From assembly GCA_033239525.1 (NCBI GenBank), contig BSYO01000004.1:8337410-8401409 (forward strand): a stretch of DNA of 64,000 bases. Direction: 5' to 3'. Source of the stretch: Nepenthes gracilis (taxonomy: Eukaryota > Streptophyta > Magnoliopsida > Caryophyllales > Nepenthaceae). The position numbers were made by a program, and so were the translations under genes. Of the stretch, positions 37,846 to 50,278 are shown in pieces (position 1 is the first letter of the stretch; each line of letters starts with the position of its first letter). The notes below the pieces were generated by a model. That model searched no databases. It was not told the origin of the DNA and was given only the letters and a program-made list of their open reading frames with translations.

Positions 37846-40546
37846 TCTGTTAGCAGTTCGCTTGTTAGTGGAGGCGAGGTTTTTAGCCGCGGCAAAATGC
37901 TTTTGTTTGGCGGGAAGATGCGATGAAAGCACTGGACTGGCCCAATACTTAATTTACCGGACCGCAGCCGTTGGCATGGGCCTGATCAACCAGGATATTG
38001 TCCTCATTTGAGGGCAGTTTCTTTGTTCTCTCAAGCAAGATAGAGCTTTAAGGTGTTAATTAGATCGTATCGTTTATGGTTGGGTATGGTCTAATCTATT
38101 ATAAATTATAGCTAATGTAATTCATGATGAAAAATATTAAACTATATATGATACGATTTAATATATTGGTTCATGCCAAACTATCTGTTAGTTAATATGA
38201 ATACTGTGCTGAAATGATAATTATAAATATATATATATATAGCAATACTTCTTATCAAAACTTACTATTAACTCACTTATTCTCATTTGTAGACATCTTT
38301 GTACTTTTTGATATAATTATGGTTTTTATTATATAATATTGATAATAAAAATAAATATAAAATTTAAATAAATAATTTTAAGTAAATATTTAAATTATTT
38401 AAAATTATATATTTAATTATATTTTTTTGTATAAAAATTTTAAAATATCAGAAAAATCTTTTAATACTAACTCGTCTCAACACAATTACGAATCCCCTTA
38501 TGAATTTTTGTAGGGTATATATCTATCCTAAAGAATTTCACACTAACATAAAAGTAGCTAACAATACCAAAATAATAAATGTACGTATTTATCATAACTT
38601 ATATTTTAATGTACAACTTGCATATAACATAGTAAATACTAAAATTATCAATTTCAACAAAAGAAGCAAGCAGCAGTAGTAAAAGTGGCCGACAATATTT
38701 GTCTTCGTTGGGACAGGCTTGACATAAAATACAACTAGTTAATAAATATACAACGGTTTAATTTCTTCACTACTTGTGATTCGACCACGTTTTCAAAATC
38801 ACAAGTGGTAGATCTAAATTTTAAATTTTAAATTGATAGAAGACTAATGAATACACATTTTTTTATATTTGTATCAATCGCACAGATTTTTTAATCCCAT
38901 CAATATTCGAAATCAACTTTTAACATTGGGAGTTAAGTGGTTGATGAAAAATACATAAGGTGACATCGAAAATAATAAAAATGTATATTTTTTTAAAAAA
39001 TTGATTAAATATAAAATATCATATCATAAATCTAATTGTTTTAAATTTTAATAAAAACGATAATTTTAAAAGTGATAGTAGAAAAAATATAAGTAAAACT
39101 TAAAAAATGAATAAATTACTATTAAATGTATTTTTAAATAAAAAATATTATATATTTATTTATAATATTTTATATAATTTTATTTTATATATATTTTATA
39201 TTTTTTTATATTAGAATCGTATATGAAACAGAATGACCCAAAGACACCCAACTCAGTACAGGTGAGCCGTCAGGTGGAGATATATTTGTCTCGTGTCATT
39301 TCTGACACAGCCATTTAATTCCTATTATTTCAATCACAAAAATCAAAAAAGATGATTACAATTAGGTCCAATTAAATTACCAAATTTAAATTCAAAATCA
39401 AAAGTATAAATGTAATTATAATTCTAGAAATAATTTAGATTTTGTTATTTAAATCATATAATAATTATAATTCTAAAATAAAAAATAAAATTAAGATGTG
39501 ATTGATTTTTTAATCAATATGTAAAAATTAATAAAATAAATATGCAGGTCAACAGAAATTATAAACCTTTCAATATGTAAAATTTAAAACAACATAATTT
39601 TATAAAGTATCATCTATAAATATACATAATATTTTATAACTACATATATCCTTAGGTAACATGCTTTATGAGAATATTAATTATTAATTTTTTTAAAAAA
39701 TTATATAATATTTTTTTAAAATAAATTTATCATAAAATTATAATCATCCTATCTCTACCGACTCAAATAATAACAAAACACTTTATTCAATTGGTTTTAC
39801 ATTGACCTTACAGGGTTGAAGAACAAACCGGTTGCTCGAGGTCAGTGTAAATCATTTTTTGTGATCAAACGCACACGCACAACGTACCCAAGGTCGTCTA
39901 GATTCATTTCGTTTCCGCTTACACCACTGCCCAGGGTGACTCATGAGCTACATGGCTGAAAAAAGAGACCCACCCGGCCTTAACACCCCTGTCCTAGCAA
40001 AACTTAAACTTGTGTGAAGAGAGTGGAGTGCAGCTGCCCACAAATAGCTTGAAAGTAACGAATGTGGTGGATGGCTTGGTGGTCATGTGGCGGCCAAAAG
40101 TGCTACCAAATGGGAAACATGCAGCGAATCGATCTATGGCTCACAAAATGTACCTAAACTAAAATAAATTTTGAGGTAACATTATTCTTTATATAAACTT
40201 TGAGGTAACACCATTCTTGACACAACTTGTGATGGAGTCAAACCGTTCTACAAGGGCTCGAGCTCAATGGGCAAGGTGACATCTCGTATAAATACATGGC
40301 CAGCCTATCCGTGCTTTTTAGAACCCAAAAAATTGATAAAATCGACTGTTGATATACATACCTTACGTTACAACATATCAAGCTTTTGAACTTCCACACT
40401 GCCTTACAAAATGAGAATGTACTAAAACCTGCGGCCAGGTTGAGAAAAGAACTCTAGATTTGGAATGACAGCTGATGGCTCGATGCTTTCCAAATGGACA
40501 CAATTCCCATGTACTAGTCTCTGTAAGCCCGTGCAGACATCCTGGT
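37846..40546. other. intergenic DNA between HhH gene and J-protein gene
   Basis: The first 150 bases hold the promoter side of the HhH gene (transcribed leftward). 38040-39830 is very AT-rich without a recognisable element. 39830-40540 is more balanced and includes the 3-prime flank of the J-protein gene. No coding region is supported. Confidence 0.5.
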
Positions 40547-43500
40547 TCATGGATTCATATGCTTCCTTTCAGATTTTATAGCCTCATATGAGGTTAACAC
40601 CTCTTTGAATTTGGCCTCAGCAGCCTCTGCAACAAAAGGCAAATCTTGAATGAGACAAGCAATGAAATGAACAAAAACAAAAAGTTCTTCCTACAGGCTG
40701 CAAGAAACAACCGTGGACCTTAGAGAGGCTACAAAGGTTCACAAATCTTGCCCCTACGTGCTTCATGTGCAATGTAAGTAATAGAATCACATGACCACCT
40801 CCCTTTTTACAATGTGAATTTGTGAAGAATGTTTGGAACAACATTTGCAGAAAATCTAGGCGTTAAGATGGACAAGTAAAGGAAAAAAAAGAAATAAATG
40901 TACCGATTAAGTGTGACCAGAATTCACTTTGCGTAACTGGCTCGTTTAAAAACTCGGCCTGAAAAGTTTGAGGTGCAGAGTCTCTCTCTCTCTCTTTTCC
41001 CTCCCTTTCCCGTCACTTCTTCGATGATCATCACCGAGCCGCACATGGAGCACGTATCAAATGGCGCTTTCATTGAGACAAAAGCGGAGGCGAACGACGG
41101 ACAAGCTCTCGCTGCCCGCGAAGAGGCTATGGCCGAATGGGCCAGTGCGCTGAAGAATCTCCTACGAGCTACCGACCAAATAGCCACCCAACTGTCCACC
41201 ATGGCTTCAATAGCAGCACAAATCCGCAACCAGTCACTCCGCCGACTCGAGCACAACACTAAACGGTCAGTGACCTCCTCACCTTCTGTGATTTCTTCTA
41301 CTTCTACCTCACCCGTTCTACAAAACACACCAATTGTTTCGTATCGTCACTCTCACCAACCGGAAATTTCGCCCACTGTGTGTTCTGTACCACCACCGGT
41401 TCCTCAAATAATCGTCCCTGCGTCCCCGTCGTCTTCAGCTCCCTCACCGTATTCGGCTTCCACCTTCGTTAATTCCTCTGCAATTTCAAACTTACCATCG
41501 GTTGTGGTTCCTACAACTGAAGTGCTTCGAGCCTCCATCACTGAGCCTTTGCCAACTCTAACTCGAATCGAGAAACCCCATCCACATGCGTCTCCTGATT
41601 TTCAATTCGACGAGCCACCTACCACAACACTCCAGCGAACCTTCACTGAAATTTCTCCCTCCTTGCCTCGCGTCGAGAAACAATTCATCGAACCACCGTG
41701 GCTTCCAAACCTTGCCTCATTTTTCTCATCTTCAACTGCACCCTCTGATTTCCAAATCGCTAAGCCCCAAACTGTCACAAATCGGCCAAATTACTTTCTC
41801 CCACTCAAGACATTAAACCCGATAGACTGGATTTGGAGGGTGAAGGTGGTCGATTCTCATTCCACTTACGAGACTGCCTCAATGAGGACGGATTTCCAAC
41901 GCACTGTTTCGAAAACAAGTTCACCCTCTTCTCGTTGGACGATGAACACGTGCTACCCTCAACAGTGGGTATTCCCAACAATCGACATCCGAGAGACCTT
42001 ACAAATTCCATGGGTTGTCGGTCCAACCAGAGGTACTTCACGCCAACTCGAGATCGTGTCGAAATCTCGGTCAGAGACACCTTGCTCCTCTTGTGCATAA
42101 TTGCGGTCGTTTCACCCCAACCCGTTGAACGGCTCTGTCATTGTAATCCCTTATCACTTCAAGAATGAAAGCAGCAGTAGAGAACCCAGGGATCATGGGC
42201 CTCCAATTGGTGGTTCATTTGGTCATGGGCCTCCAATTGGTGGTTCATTTGTCGGTGGATCGATAAAGTTTGGCGAAACAAAGACCTTCCAACTAGAAGT
42301 CGATCTTGTCTTAAGGATGGCAATGATCGTTGGGTACACGATTTGGGCCATCCAATCAAGGCTTTGAAGTTGTTGGTTGAGTGGTGGGTTGGTATCGTGC
42401 CAATTCCGTAACACCTATAAGTGTTCTTTCAAAGATCTACACCACTGGACACCTTAAGATGGGCAAAACTCACACCGCCTTGGTCACTCTTGCCTCATCA
42501 TTGATGGATACGCAAGGAAATATTGATCAAGCCTGATATTGCCTCTCTCAAGCAATAAACGCTGATCGAGCAGATGTTACTCTTAGATATCATTGTGCTT
42601 CACGGTACATGGAGATTGGAAATTATGAGACAGCTCGCAGTCCTCTAAAACTACAATTTGAGTCTAATGATGCCAATAGTAAGATAATCGGTTCTATACC
42701 GCCTCTTGAGATGAGTACGATCTGTTGGGCATGCTGGATGATGTCAAGGAGTTCAAGAATTTTGAACCCTTTCGAGGAAAAAGAGAATGTGTGTCTTCCG
42801 GATGTGAATCAATTGGTACTATCAGCTGTTGTATCTTATGTTGAAATTGGTAGTGATTTTGATGTATGGAATTCCAATGTGCTGGGCATGGAAGTTAAAC
42901 TTAGTTCGGAAAGATTGTTATGTGGGGTTATTGCTTTGGGAAGAAAAGGAGCTGCTTTGCTTGTTTATGAATTGATGCAAAGGAAGCGTGAAAACCACCA
43001 GTGGGCGGGGGCCCCATTGTCAGCCACTACCATGGAATTTAAGGCTTAAAATTGCAATTGGAGCTGCCCGAGGCTTTGCCTTCTAACGCACATCGATGGC
43101 CGAAGTCACGAGCACCGAGACATCACGACCTCTAACACCCTCCTGGGCGGGACCTACAATGCCAAAATCTCGGACTTCGGTTTAGCAAAACTTGGCCCCT
43201 CTACTAGTTCGTCTTATGTCTCGATGAGGGTGATGAGCACAGTAGGCTATGCAGCTCCAGAGTATGTCTCCACGGGGCATTTATATGTGAAGAGCGACAT
43301 GCACAGCTTCAGCGTCGTACTGGTGGAGAGCCGGGGGCAACGAGTGGAGCTACGACAAATGCAGACGACAATGGGACCCGGGGAAATATTGAGTTGCGCT
43401 GGATCCTGATGCTTTAGAATTTTATCTTCGTGACTAACCTTGAGGATAAGGTTCTTTTGATGGACGGGGCAATGTTACACCCGTACCCGTTTTCCGTTTT

Positions 43501-46500
43501 CCTATTCCCCGTTTCTTTCAGTTACCCGTTTCCCATTTTTCCCCTTTCCCAGCCCCTGTATTCAGTTACCCGTTAACCCGATATATGTAATGATACGCAC
43601 GAATGAATGGAGAAAGGAAATTAGTTTCGTCTCTCAACTCTCTCGCTCTATCTCTCTCTCTCGATTCTCTCTCGATTCTCTCTCTCGTCTGTTCTTCTCT
43701 CTCTCTCTCTCTCGTTCTGTTTTCCTCTTCCCTTCCCTCACCCTAACCCGCTTCCGTCTACCGATTCCTCCGCCAGAACTCCCCTCGCCGGTCACTCCAG
43801 TCGACACCGACGATGACTTTGCCAGCCACGATCAAGATGCATGCATCATTTGGTGAGCTAGCAGTGAGCTAGATGCAGATTTGGGAAGAACTTCAATGGT
43901 GGGTTGCAGGTGAACCATGTGATGGATGATCAAGCGACCTCGTTTGAGTACAAATACTATGTTCTATTTGTTAGAGCTTGTTCGAGAGTTTTCTGAAACA
44001 CTTGAGAACCACCCCTTTCTATCCCTTTTTTAAATGTAGTTCTCTTCGTTTGCCCGTGGTTTTCTCCCATCAGGATTTTTCCACGTAAATTTGGTGTTTT
44101 ATTGTGTAATAACTTTTCTTTTTATCATTGCTCATCTCCCGAAATCCTAACAGTATCTTTGAGAAAAGCCCCCGTACAAGTGCTGATTGTATTCCAAAGC
44201 TATGTTACAGCTAGGGAGAAACTGAAAATTGTTGAGTTCCAAATGGATAACTTGAGGAGAAGGATCAGAGATTGTGAAGCTCCCCTAGCCTTAAGGATCA
44301 TCATGCTGAAAGGTGTCAAGGTGCTATGCTTTGAATGAAAAAGGGATATGGTGCTATGTTCTGAGGAAACGGCTAGCCTAAGTTCAGGTCTCTGATTTGG
44401 TTCAATAGGTTTTGCTTCCACCGTAGCAAGATGCATTTGGATTCACTGCTCTGTGAATTCAGGAATGTTTCAGACACATTTGGTGCCTAATGGTGTATTT
44501 TCTGGGATGCAATTGGCTTGTCAGTCTCGTTTTCTACCCGCTGCTTTAAATGTTCGTAATTCAGCCTCTCATGGCTTTCTATGTTAGGGCTCCGGGTATG
44601 TGCTAGCTGGTTCACTTTCATCACAGTCAGTGTGTCTTATACCGTGGAACAGAGCTTATTACTCTTGTACATTCTTTACTTAGAAAATAAAAAGGCTGAT
44701 TTTGAGGAAAAGCCCCCTCTCACCTTTGTTATCCTGGTTCTGATCTGGGTGGAACTCCATTGCCTTTGCCCTGAAAGCAGACTGCAACGTCCAAACAAAC
44801 AGATATCATAATTGCAATATAAACCAAAAAAGGCTGGAGGTGAAGGGATTAGAGAGATGGAAATCAACTATAGCTGCTCCATAGACATCAACTGACAAAG
44901 AAGATAGAAGTCAATTTGTTCTTCAGGTGATCAGTAAAAAGGAGACAGATTTCATTCAACATAAATTCTACCCCTTCACTTTCGAGAAAGAACATTCTAA
45001 ACATCAAGAAAATTCTATAATACAAGGACTGAGACACCACTTGATAAGTGAACTAATCCATAGCTACAAACATTTCAGTGGAGATATTTCAGTTGTTTGC
45101 GCCTAGGAGGATTGACAGGTCCCACAGCTAAGAGACCAAGACAGTTATCTGATGATATCAAGGACTTCTATGAATGCCAAATTGATGTTCCAAAACAGAT
45201 ATTATAAAACAGAAATTCAACCACATTGGTCAAAATCATCCAGAAATTTGTATCATGCATGTTGGATATCTGAGTGACAGATGCTGTAGTACAACAAAAA
45301 GCTTCTTGTGATTATTTGTATTTTTCTTTTTTTTTTTTTTATTCGTGGGGTGGGGGGGATAAGACAGGCAAAGATCAAAGCCTGTTACAATATGCAAATT
45401 GAAAAAGCATAATTGGCCCTGCAGCAGTAACTTAAAGTAACTTTCTATCAGGAGTATCTTGAAAAATATCAGAAGATAAGGTCATCCAAGTTTAAAAAAT
45501 TTTAAGTCATCTTTATCCAGTCTCTTTTTTGCTCAGTTTGGGGGAAGGGGATATTGACATGGAATGGACCTGAAGGGCAATGCACATAATGAAACAAGGT
45601 CGTGAAACACTTCATGTCCAAAGCACAGAGATCCAGTAGATCAACAGCATAAACACAAGCACTCAAATTACTTAACGTATCCTAAGTATATGGTTCAAAA
45701 GCATAACATAAATCCTACTTTTAGAATGTAATTTCTAATAGCCACAATACAAAAAAATGTCAGTATACTTAGGGATGATACATAAGTATATATTTGTGGC
45801 AGAAACAAAATAAATTTATCTAGAGAAAAGAACATAATAACATTCACATAGAAATATAGAAAGATAGGAAGTTCACAACTTCCATCATTTTGGAAGGAGA
45901 AAGAATGGGAAGGGTTAAAAAAAAGAACAAATATATTACTGATAACACCTAGTAATTAAAATGTAGCAAAATAGATCTAGCAAGGGTTGCAATAATACCT
46001 TAATATCGGCATCAGTGTATGGTTTTGTTCTTGACCTGTTTGATAGCATGAAGCCAATGTCAAGTTTTGAGATAACGATCAACATCAATGAGACAGGCGA
46101 GACAATAGTTCCTCCCACCAACAGCCCCGCAAGAAAAAAAGAAACAGAAAAGGGACAGTAAAATAAGACATGTACTTGGAACATTTTCCTTCAACTTCAC
46201 AATATCGTAATTATTTAATATAACAATAACATGGGTAGTTGATCAGAATTCTCAAATAAGAAGATAAAATGGAGAATCATAGTTTATCCTTAACTAAATT
46301 TGGAAGGACATACCCATGCTTGCTATCAAAACCAAAACCACTAAGTTAATCCTTTTCCTACTACTAGGGTTGACTATATTCTTTGCAGCCATTAAACTAT
46401 GTTGTAGGCAATCTCCTCTGCAGCTCTGCTAGCTCCAAAGATGCAAAATCATGCCTTACTGTTTGTTTCAAACTTTTTCGGTAATCCTTATAATGAAACT

Positions 46501-49500
46501 TCTTCATTGGCCTACAACTATAGGTTAACTTGATGCTCTTTGCTTCATATGACTCATCCTTCCCTCTTCTAAACAATGAATAAGATCGACAGTTTGCTTT
46601 GCTTTTATGACCAACCACATTAACATGTACCTTGCATTTTTGTTTCTATTGGCATTGCTATTTATTTTCTTCTGCATGATATCATCATGAATCCTAATCC
46701 TCTTTGCATGGCCACACATCCATTTTACATCTTTAATTCCACCACTGTCATGTTTTCATCAAGTTGGTTCTAAACCCTTGATACATCACTCCATACAGCA
46801 TGGTGTTTAAGCAGCAGTCTCCAACTATTGGAAATAGAGATTCAAACTTGGATCATCATTTTTTAGTTTCTTATGCTTAATTTCTGTAACGAAGAGTTAA
46901 GTTCATGCATCCACTAATTATGATTCATTACCAAGTTGGTAATGCTGCACTGTCATAATTAGCACAAATAGCCACTGAACTGGCCCATACTCATCTTGGA
47001 GACAGTAGATCTCCCACATGTATCCATATCTCTTCAAAGATTGCATAACTACAAGTGTCAAGGTAGAAGCAAGGGCAATGGGTCATAATGCAAGCATAAA
47101 ATGACCTCTCCTCCTTCTGTCAAATTTTCTTGGGCTCAATGACATCCCAAACATCTTGCCATCAAAGGTAAGACCGCATGCTTAACTTCCAATATTGATA
47201 ATTTAAAACATCGACACTTTCATGTCAGTGCTAGAATCCATCTCTAGTGGTGAGAATCAAGTTCAAAGACTTGTTCTTCTCCTTCATACACGAGCTGGAA
47301 AACAATGAATGGTGCAGCGTGGAAAGAAGAACTGCTTTCATAGACCTCAAAAACTGTACGTTGAAAACAAAGAACTTCTTTCATCAAATGGAATGGTACA
47401 AGAATCCCAACCAATTGGCATTACTAGGGAATGATGGCCACTAGTAGAGAACGCCAAATATGAACTGCATCTATACATGTGATCATTACCTGTCAAGGCC
47501 CAAAACTGCATAATGATGTGATAAAAGATAACTTGCACTCTGTCTAGGAGATTCTCTATAACTAGTCTTGTGGTCTTTGAATGACGTATCTGCTTTCCAG
47601 TACCAATCCTCTCGCTGGAAATGTTGATGATATGCACCTGGACCACTTTCCCTCCAGCTCTCATAGCTCCTTTTGTATTTATTCCTTTCTCTATTGAACA
47701 CACTCTGCATGCGTCTTATTCGTTCCTGAGAAAACAACAATATAAAAAAGAATTGCATAGCTAACTGAAAGAGAAAGTAATAGTGATAAAAGGTAACTGC
47801 CCAATTTTGAGAACCGCAATTGCAAAGAAGAAAACAGAAGGCAAAAAAGCTAACTCATTGATGCCTTAAATATGAATGTTGATTCTCAATGCTTAAACAG
47901 AGAAGCAAGTGACAGAAAAGTAAAATGAAACAATTTTTCTTCAAAAACACAAAATAAATATTCAACACGAAGTGATGTTTCATGCGGGAAAGAGAATTTG
48001 AACTCAACATTACTATCTAACTTTGACTAGAAACAATAAATAAACATGCAAACCTGTATGAAGGACTGCTTACCACTCTTTCCATTTCCTCTTCATATTC
48101 CTCTTGTATTCTGCGTTGATATCTCTTCCATACGTCCTCTTGAAACGCTGATCGAAAAGAACTTCTAGATCCTCCTTTTAATGTTGACTGGGTTCTGGTC
48201 AACTTTTTGCGGAAAATTTACACAAAAATCAGCTTAAGCTAATAAATTGCGCATCAAATCTGATGATTGTTTAGATAACCATTAGCTATAATTTTTTTCC
48301 CACCGAGTTCATTTTAAGTTTCATGGTGTCAGAGTACAGTACATTTTTTGTGTATTTAGGGCACATAGGAACTAAAGCACATCTTGATAGTTTCTTTTAC
48401 CAAATAGTAGTTTTCTGATTTGCATGTGGAAAAATGGGCACGAGGCATATTTAATTCTCAAAACTCGAACATGAAATGAATGAGCTTCCAGTTACCCCAC
48501 TTTCATTCATAGACAACAATATATTTTACACCATTTACAACTCATTGCTTTAACATTTGCGCTGATGGTAAGTTGTAATGTTCATTTTTTTAGTAGGATA
48601 TGTCGAGAATCCTAAGAAGGTTATGAATCTCACTCTTTCCTCTTTGATAGAAAGACTTCTGGTTAGTAAGATCCTAATTTCTTATGCTGGGAACTATATC
48701 TCCAACACAAGAAAACAAAATTTATAATGATCTCTATTCAATACACCTGTAAGGACTGAGGACATATCAAGTAATTCAAATGGCGAAGCATTGGGCAAAT
48801 TCCACCCTAGGCTAAAAGATTACAAGCTCCCATTAAAACAGTTTCCATCCATAGCGTTCGTACGCCCAACATAATTTAGAGAGCATCACAAATAGTAGTC
48901 AACAGTATTATTCTGTTACCGTTAACAACTGATTAATATGTATGCTTAAAAATCAGAACACAGGATAACACAACTAATTCAGATAAGAATGCAAAGGAAC
49001 ATAGCTAATAGCATTAAAATATGCTATACATTTAATGAAAAATACTATTCATACACCTATTTGTACACCCACTTGTATTGAAATTGTCTAAAAGTAAGTG
49101 TGAGTCCAATAAGTTTTAATTTTTACTATCTCCCCTTTCTCTCTCTATACCTTAAATGGCAATTTCTTTATAAATGAGTGTACAAGTGGATGTATGAATG
49201 GTATTGCTCATATTTAATATCATGATCTATAGATTTAGTATTGATCCACAATAAATAATAGTAGTTTTACCTGTTGATAGAACCAATCAACTGTTCGTCT
49301 CAACTGCCCAACCTGTCATATTAGCATTTGCATTAGATGAATATCAAATAATGCATGTCCATAAAACAGATTGTACGACATTATTGAGATTCCATGAATC
49401 AACGCTTATTAAGTACATAGGGTCAACGACAGAACAAATAACTCACCCTAGACATAGCTTTTTCATACACAATTACTTGCATCATCTACACAAGTGCTCT

Positions 49501-50278
49501 CTGAGCCATTCAATAAGGTCACCCACAACATGAATGTTGCTAGCGCAACAGAATTCTTGTTTGCAAGATACTATAAAATAGACTTACGCAAGTAAAAAGG
49601 ACGGGGCCTAAAGATGTCAGCCCAGTGAATTCATACCAGCTCTTCAACTATGACATTTGAGGCCAACAAGAGGAACAACAAAGCTTTAGATTCCAAGATA
49701 CAACTTTCAAGTTGGAATTGTTGCATGATCCTAGCTTTTTAAAAAAAAATAAAATATCAAATATCAAAATCAATCCAGGTTTATCTTCCCCCTCCTAACA
49801 TCTCTCCTTCCTTGCTAATGCCCTGCCTCATCTGCCCTACACCGAAAAAGCAAAAAACTACTAAAATAAAAGGTCTTTCACCACATGTACTCACATCAGA
49901 GCTACATAAGCGAAAGAATTAGTCCTCCAGAAAGTAGCACACAGCATACGAAGTACAAGGATGACTTGCCACCAGAACAACCAAACTGGTCAACTTATTG
50001 ATCAAACTCATTCGTCCGAAAATTTTGAATAGAATACTTTCCACAAGCAAATATTCTCGCCAAATAATTTCGCAATTCAATCATCGTACAACAATGAATA
50101 GTAGAACAAATAAACATATAATACATAGACAACTCACTGCAAATGTTGTAGCGGTAGCTCCAATCAAACCAAAGAGACAAACGGCCCATAATTTCCTGCC
50201 TTCCTCTTTGTCATAGGTGTCGTTCGGAGACCCCCATTGCTTATTCCTATCCGGATTAATTTCAGCACCGTCTCCCAT
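40547..50278 (-). CDS. membrane-anchored J-domain (DnaJ-type) protein, 240 aa
   Basis: Exons: 50278-50138, 49312-49271, 48202-48074, 47725-47490, 46035-45999, 44781-44724, 40626-40547. All joins keep frame and give 240 residues from [16 protein letters not shown]. Residues about 31-47 ([17 protein letters not shown]) form one probable membrane helix. The middle is charged ([20 protein letters not shown]). The C-terminal J-domain, about residues 173-235, reads [22 protein letters not shown], then the HPD tripeptide in [11 protein letters not shown], then [19 protein letters not shown] stimulates Hsp70 ATPase in known J-proteins. The HPD sits alone in a 58-base exon. The Hsp70 partner and membrane are unknown. 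Intron 6 (40627-44723) is enlarged by a retroelement remnant; intron 2 carries a MITE. No coding lesion is visible. Confidence 0.9.
41024..42100 (+). CDS. 358-codon open frame, unknown, possibly element gag
   Basis: An uninterrupted frame of 358 codons from the ATG at 41024 in the remnant. The first 80 residues are helical and charged ([20 protein letters not shown]), like the start of some plant gag proteins. The rest is rich in Pro, Ser and Thr without a known domain. No zinc knuckle or protease motif follows. The second half has low-complexity repeats of [16 protein letters not shown] type. It could be a gag-like relic or a captured exon; I do not recognise it, and expression in the antisense orientation to the host gene is not implied. 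Confidence 0.35.
   Translation: MIITEPHMEHVSNGAFIETKAEANDGQALAAREEAMAEWASALKNLLRATDQIATQLSTMASIAAQIRNQSLRRLEHNTKRSVTSSPSVISSTSTSPVLQNTPIVSYRHSHQPEISPTVCSVPPPVPQIIVPASPSSSAPSPYSASTFVNSSAISNLPSVVVPTTEVLRASITEPLPTLTRIEKPHPHASPDFQFDEPPTTTLQRTFTEISPSLPRVEKQFIEPPWLPNLASFFSSSTAPSDFQIAKPQTVTNRPNYFLPLKTLNPIDWIWRVKVVDSHSTYETASMRTDFQRTVSKTSSPSSRWTMNTCYPQQWVFPTIDIRETLQIPWVVGPTRGTSRQLEIVSKSRSETPCSSCA
42191..42250 (+). repeat. 30-bp tandem repeat, two copies
   Basis: Two adjacent 30-base units, 42191-42220 and 42221-42250, differ at one or two bases and contain CATGGGCCTCCAATTGGTGG. Near-identity suggests a recent local duplication inside the retroelement remnant. Confidence 0.88.
42455..42680 (+). pseudogene. 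possible captured TPR-like gene fragment
   Basis: Read across a stop, this piece gives [19 protein letters not shown], then [15 protein letters not shown] and [10 protein letters not shown], with the spacing of tetratricopeptide helices. The wording resembles TPR repeats of the TFIIIC subunit 3 family, but that is from memory and weak. No start, no splice sites and no continuation are seen, so it is treated as a fragment. Confidence 0.35.
42840..43409 (+). pseudogene. captured receptor-like cytoplasmic kinase fragment
   Basis: Several frames together read as a subclass VII-type cytoplasmic Ser/Thr kinase. [11 protein letters not shown] is the hinge region (near 42955), and [13 protein letters not shown] follows (near 43045). 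One open stretch from 43107 then carries [12 protein letters not shown] (catalytic loop), [12 protein letters not shown] (DFG), [18 protein letters not shown] (APE) and SFSVVLVE. The glycine loop, the ATP-binding Lys and the C-lobe end are missing, and introns are absent within the covered part. The fragment lies on the same strand as the LTR-like unit. It cannot encode an active kinase. Confidence 0.8.
43473..44152 (+). repeat. LTR-like unit (probable 3-prime LTR)
   Basis: A 680-bp unit that starts TGTTACACCCGTACCCG directly after a purine-rich tract and ends CGAAATCCTAACA; TGTTA and TAACA are inverted copies. A CT-rich tract (43636-43715) follows an AATGAATGGAGAAAGG block typical of the transcribed part of plant LTRs. 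No second copy occurs in the window. Confidence 0.5.
44153..44723. other. residual intron 6 sequence of J-protein gene
   Basis: Between the LTR-like end and exon 6 lies 570 bases of unclassified sequence. A plus-strand frame at 44102-44338 has helical-looking residues ([15 protein letters not shown]) but no known domain and no partner exon. It is treated as intron DNA. Confidence 0.4.
49037..49209. mobile_element. 173-bp MITE with 9-bp target duplication
   Basis: Ends are imperfect inverted repeats: GAAAAATACTATTCATACAC on the left and, on the opposite strand at the right, GAGCAATACCATTCATACAT; pairing continues through CCACTTGTA. Flanks are ACATTTAAT (49028-49036) and ATATTTAAT (49210-49218), 8 of 9 bases alike, a length typical of Mutator-like elements, though an 8-bp hAT reading is not excluded. 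It has no coding capacity. It sits in intron 2 of the J-protein gene. Confidence 0.85.

Larger units (their letters stand above)
40950..44152 (+). mobile_element. chimeric LTR-element remnant with host-gene fragments, in intron 6 of J-protein gene
   Basis: A GC-richer block lies antisense inside the intron. Its right side looks like the end of an LTR element: a segment reading [11 protein letters not shown] as often found at polyprotein ends, a purine-rich ATGGACGGGG, then an LTR-like unit with TGTTA and TAACA ends (43473-44152). Left of that are an unassigned frame, a short tandem repeat, a TPR-like piece and a kinase piece. No reverse transcriptase or integrase is recognisable, and no left LTR or target duplication was found. 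The left border (about 40950) is therefore approximate. A non-autonomous element with captured gene pieces is the best reading; separate nested insertions are possible. Confidence 0.6.

Noticed and set aside
41045..41075. GTATC near 41054 as the left target duplication of the LTR-like unit ending at 44152
   Set aside because: A five-base word is expected by chance in this interval and no LTR start follows it.
47247..47444. 65-codon plus-strand frame opposite the J-protein gene
   Set aside because: It lies antisense to intron 4 and ends near exon 4; no domain is seen.
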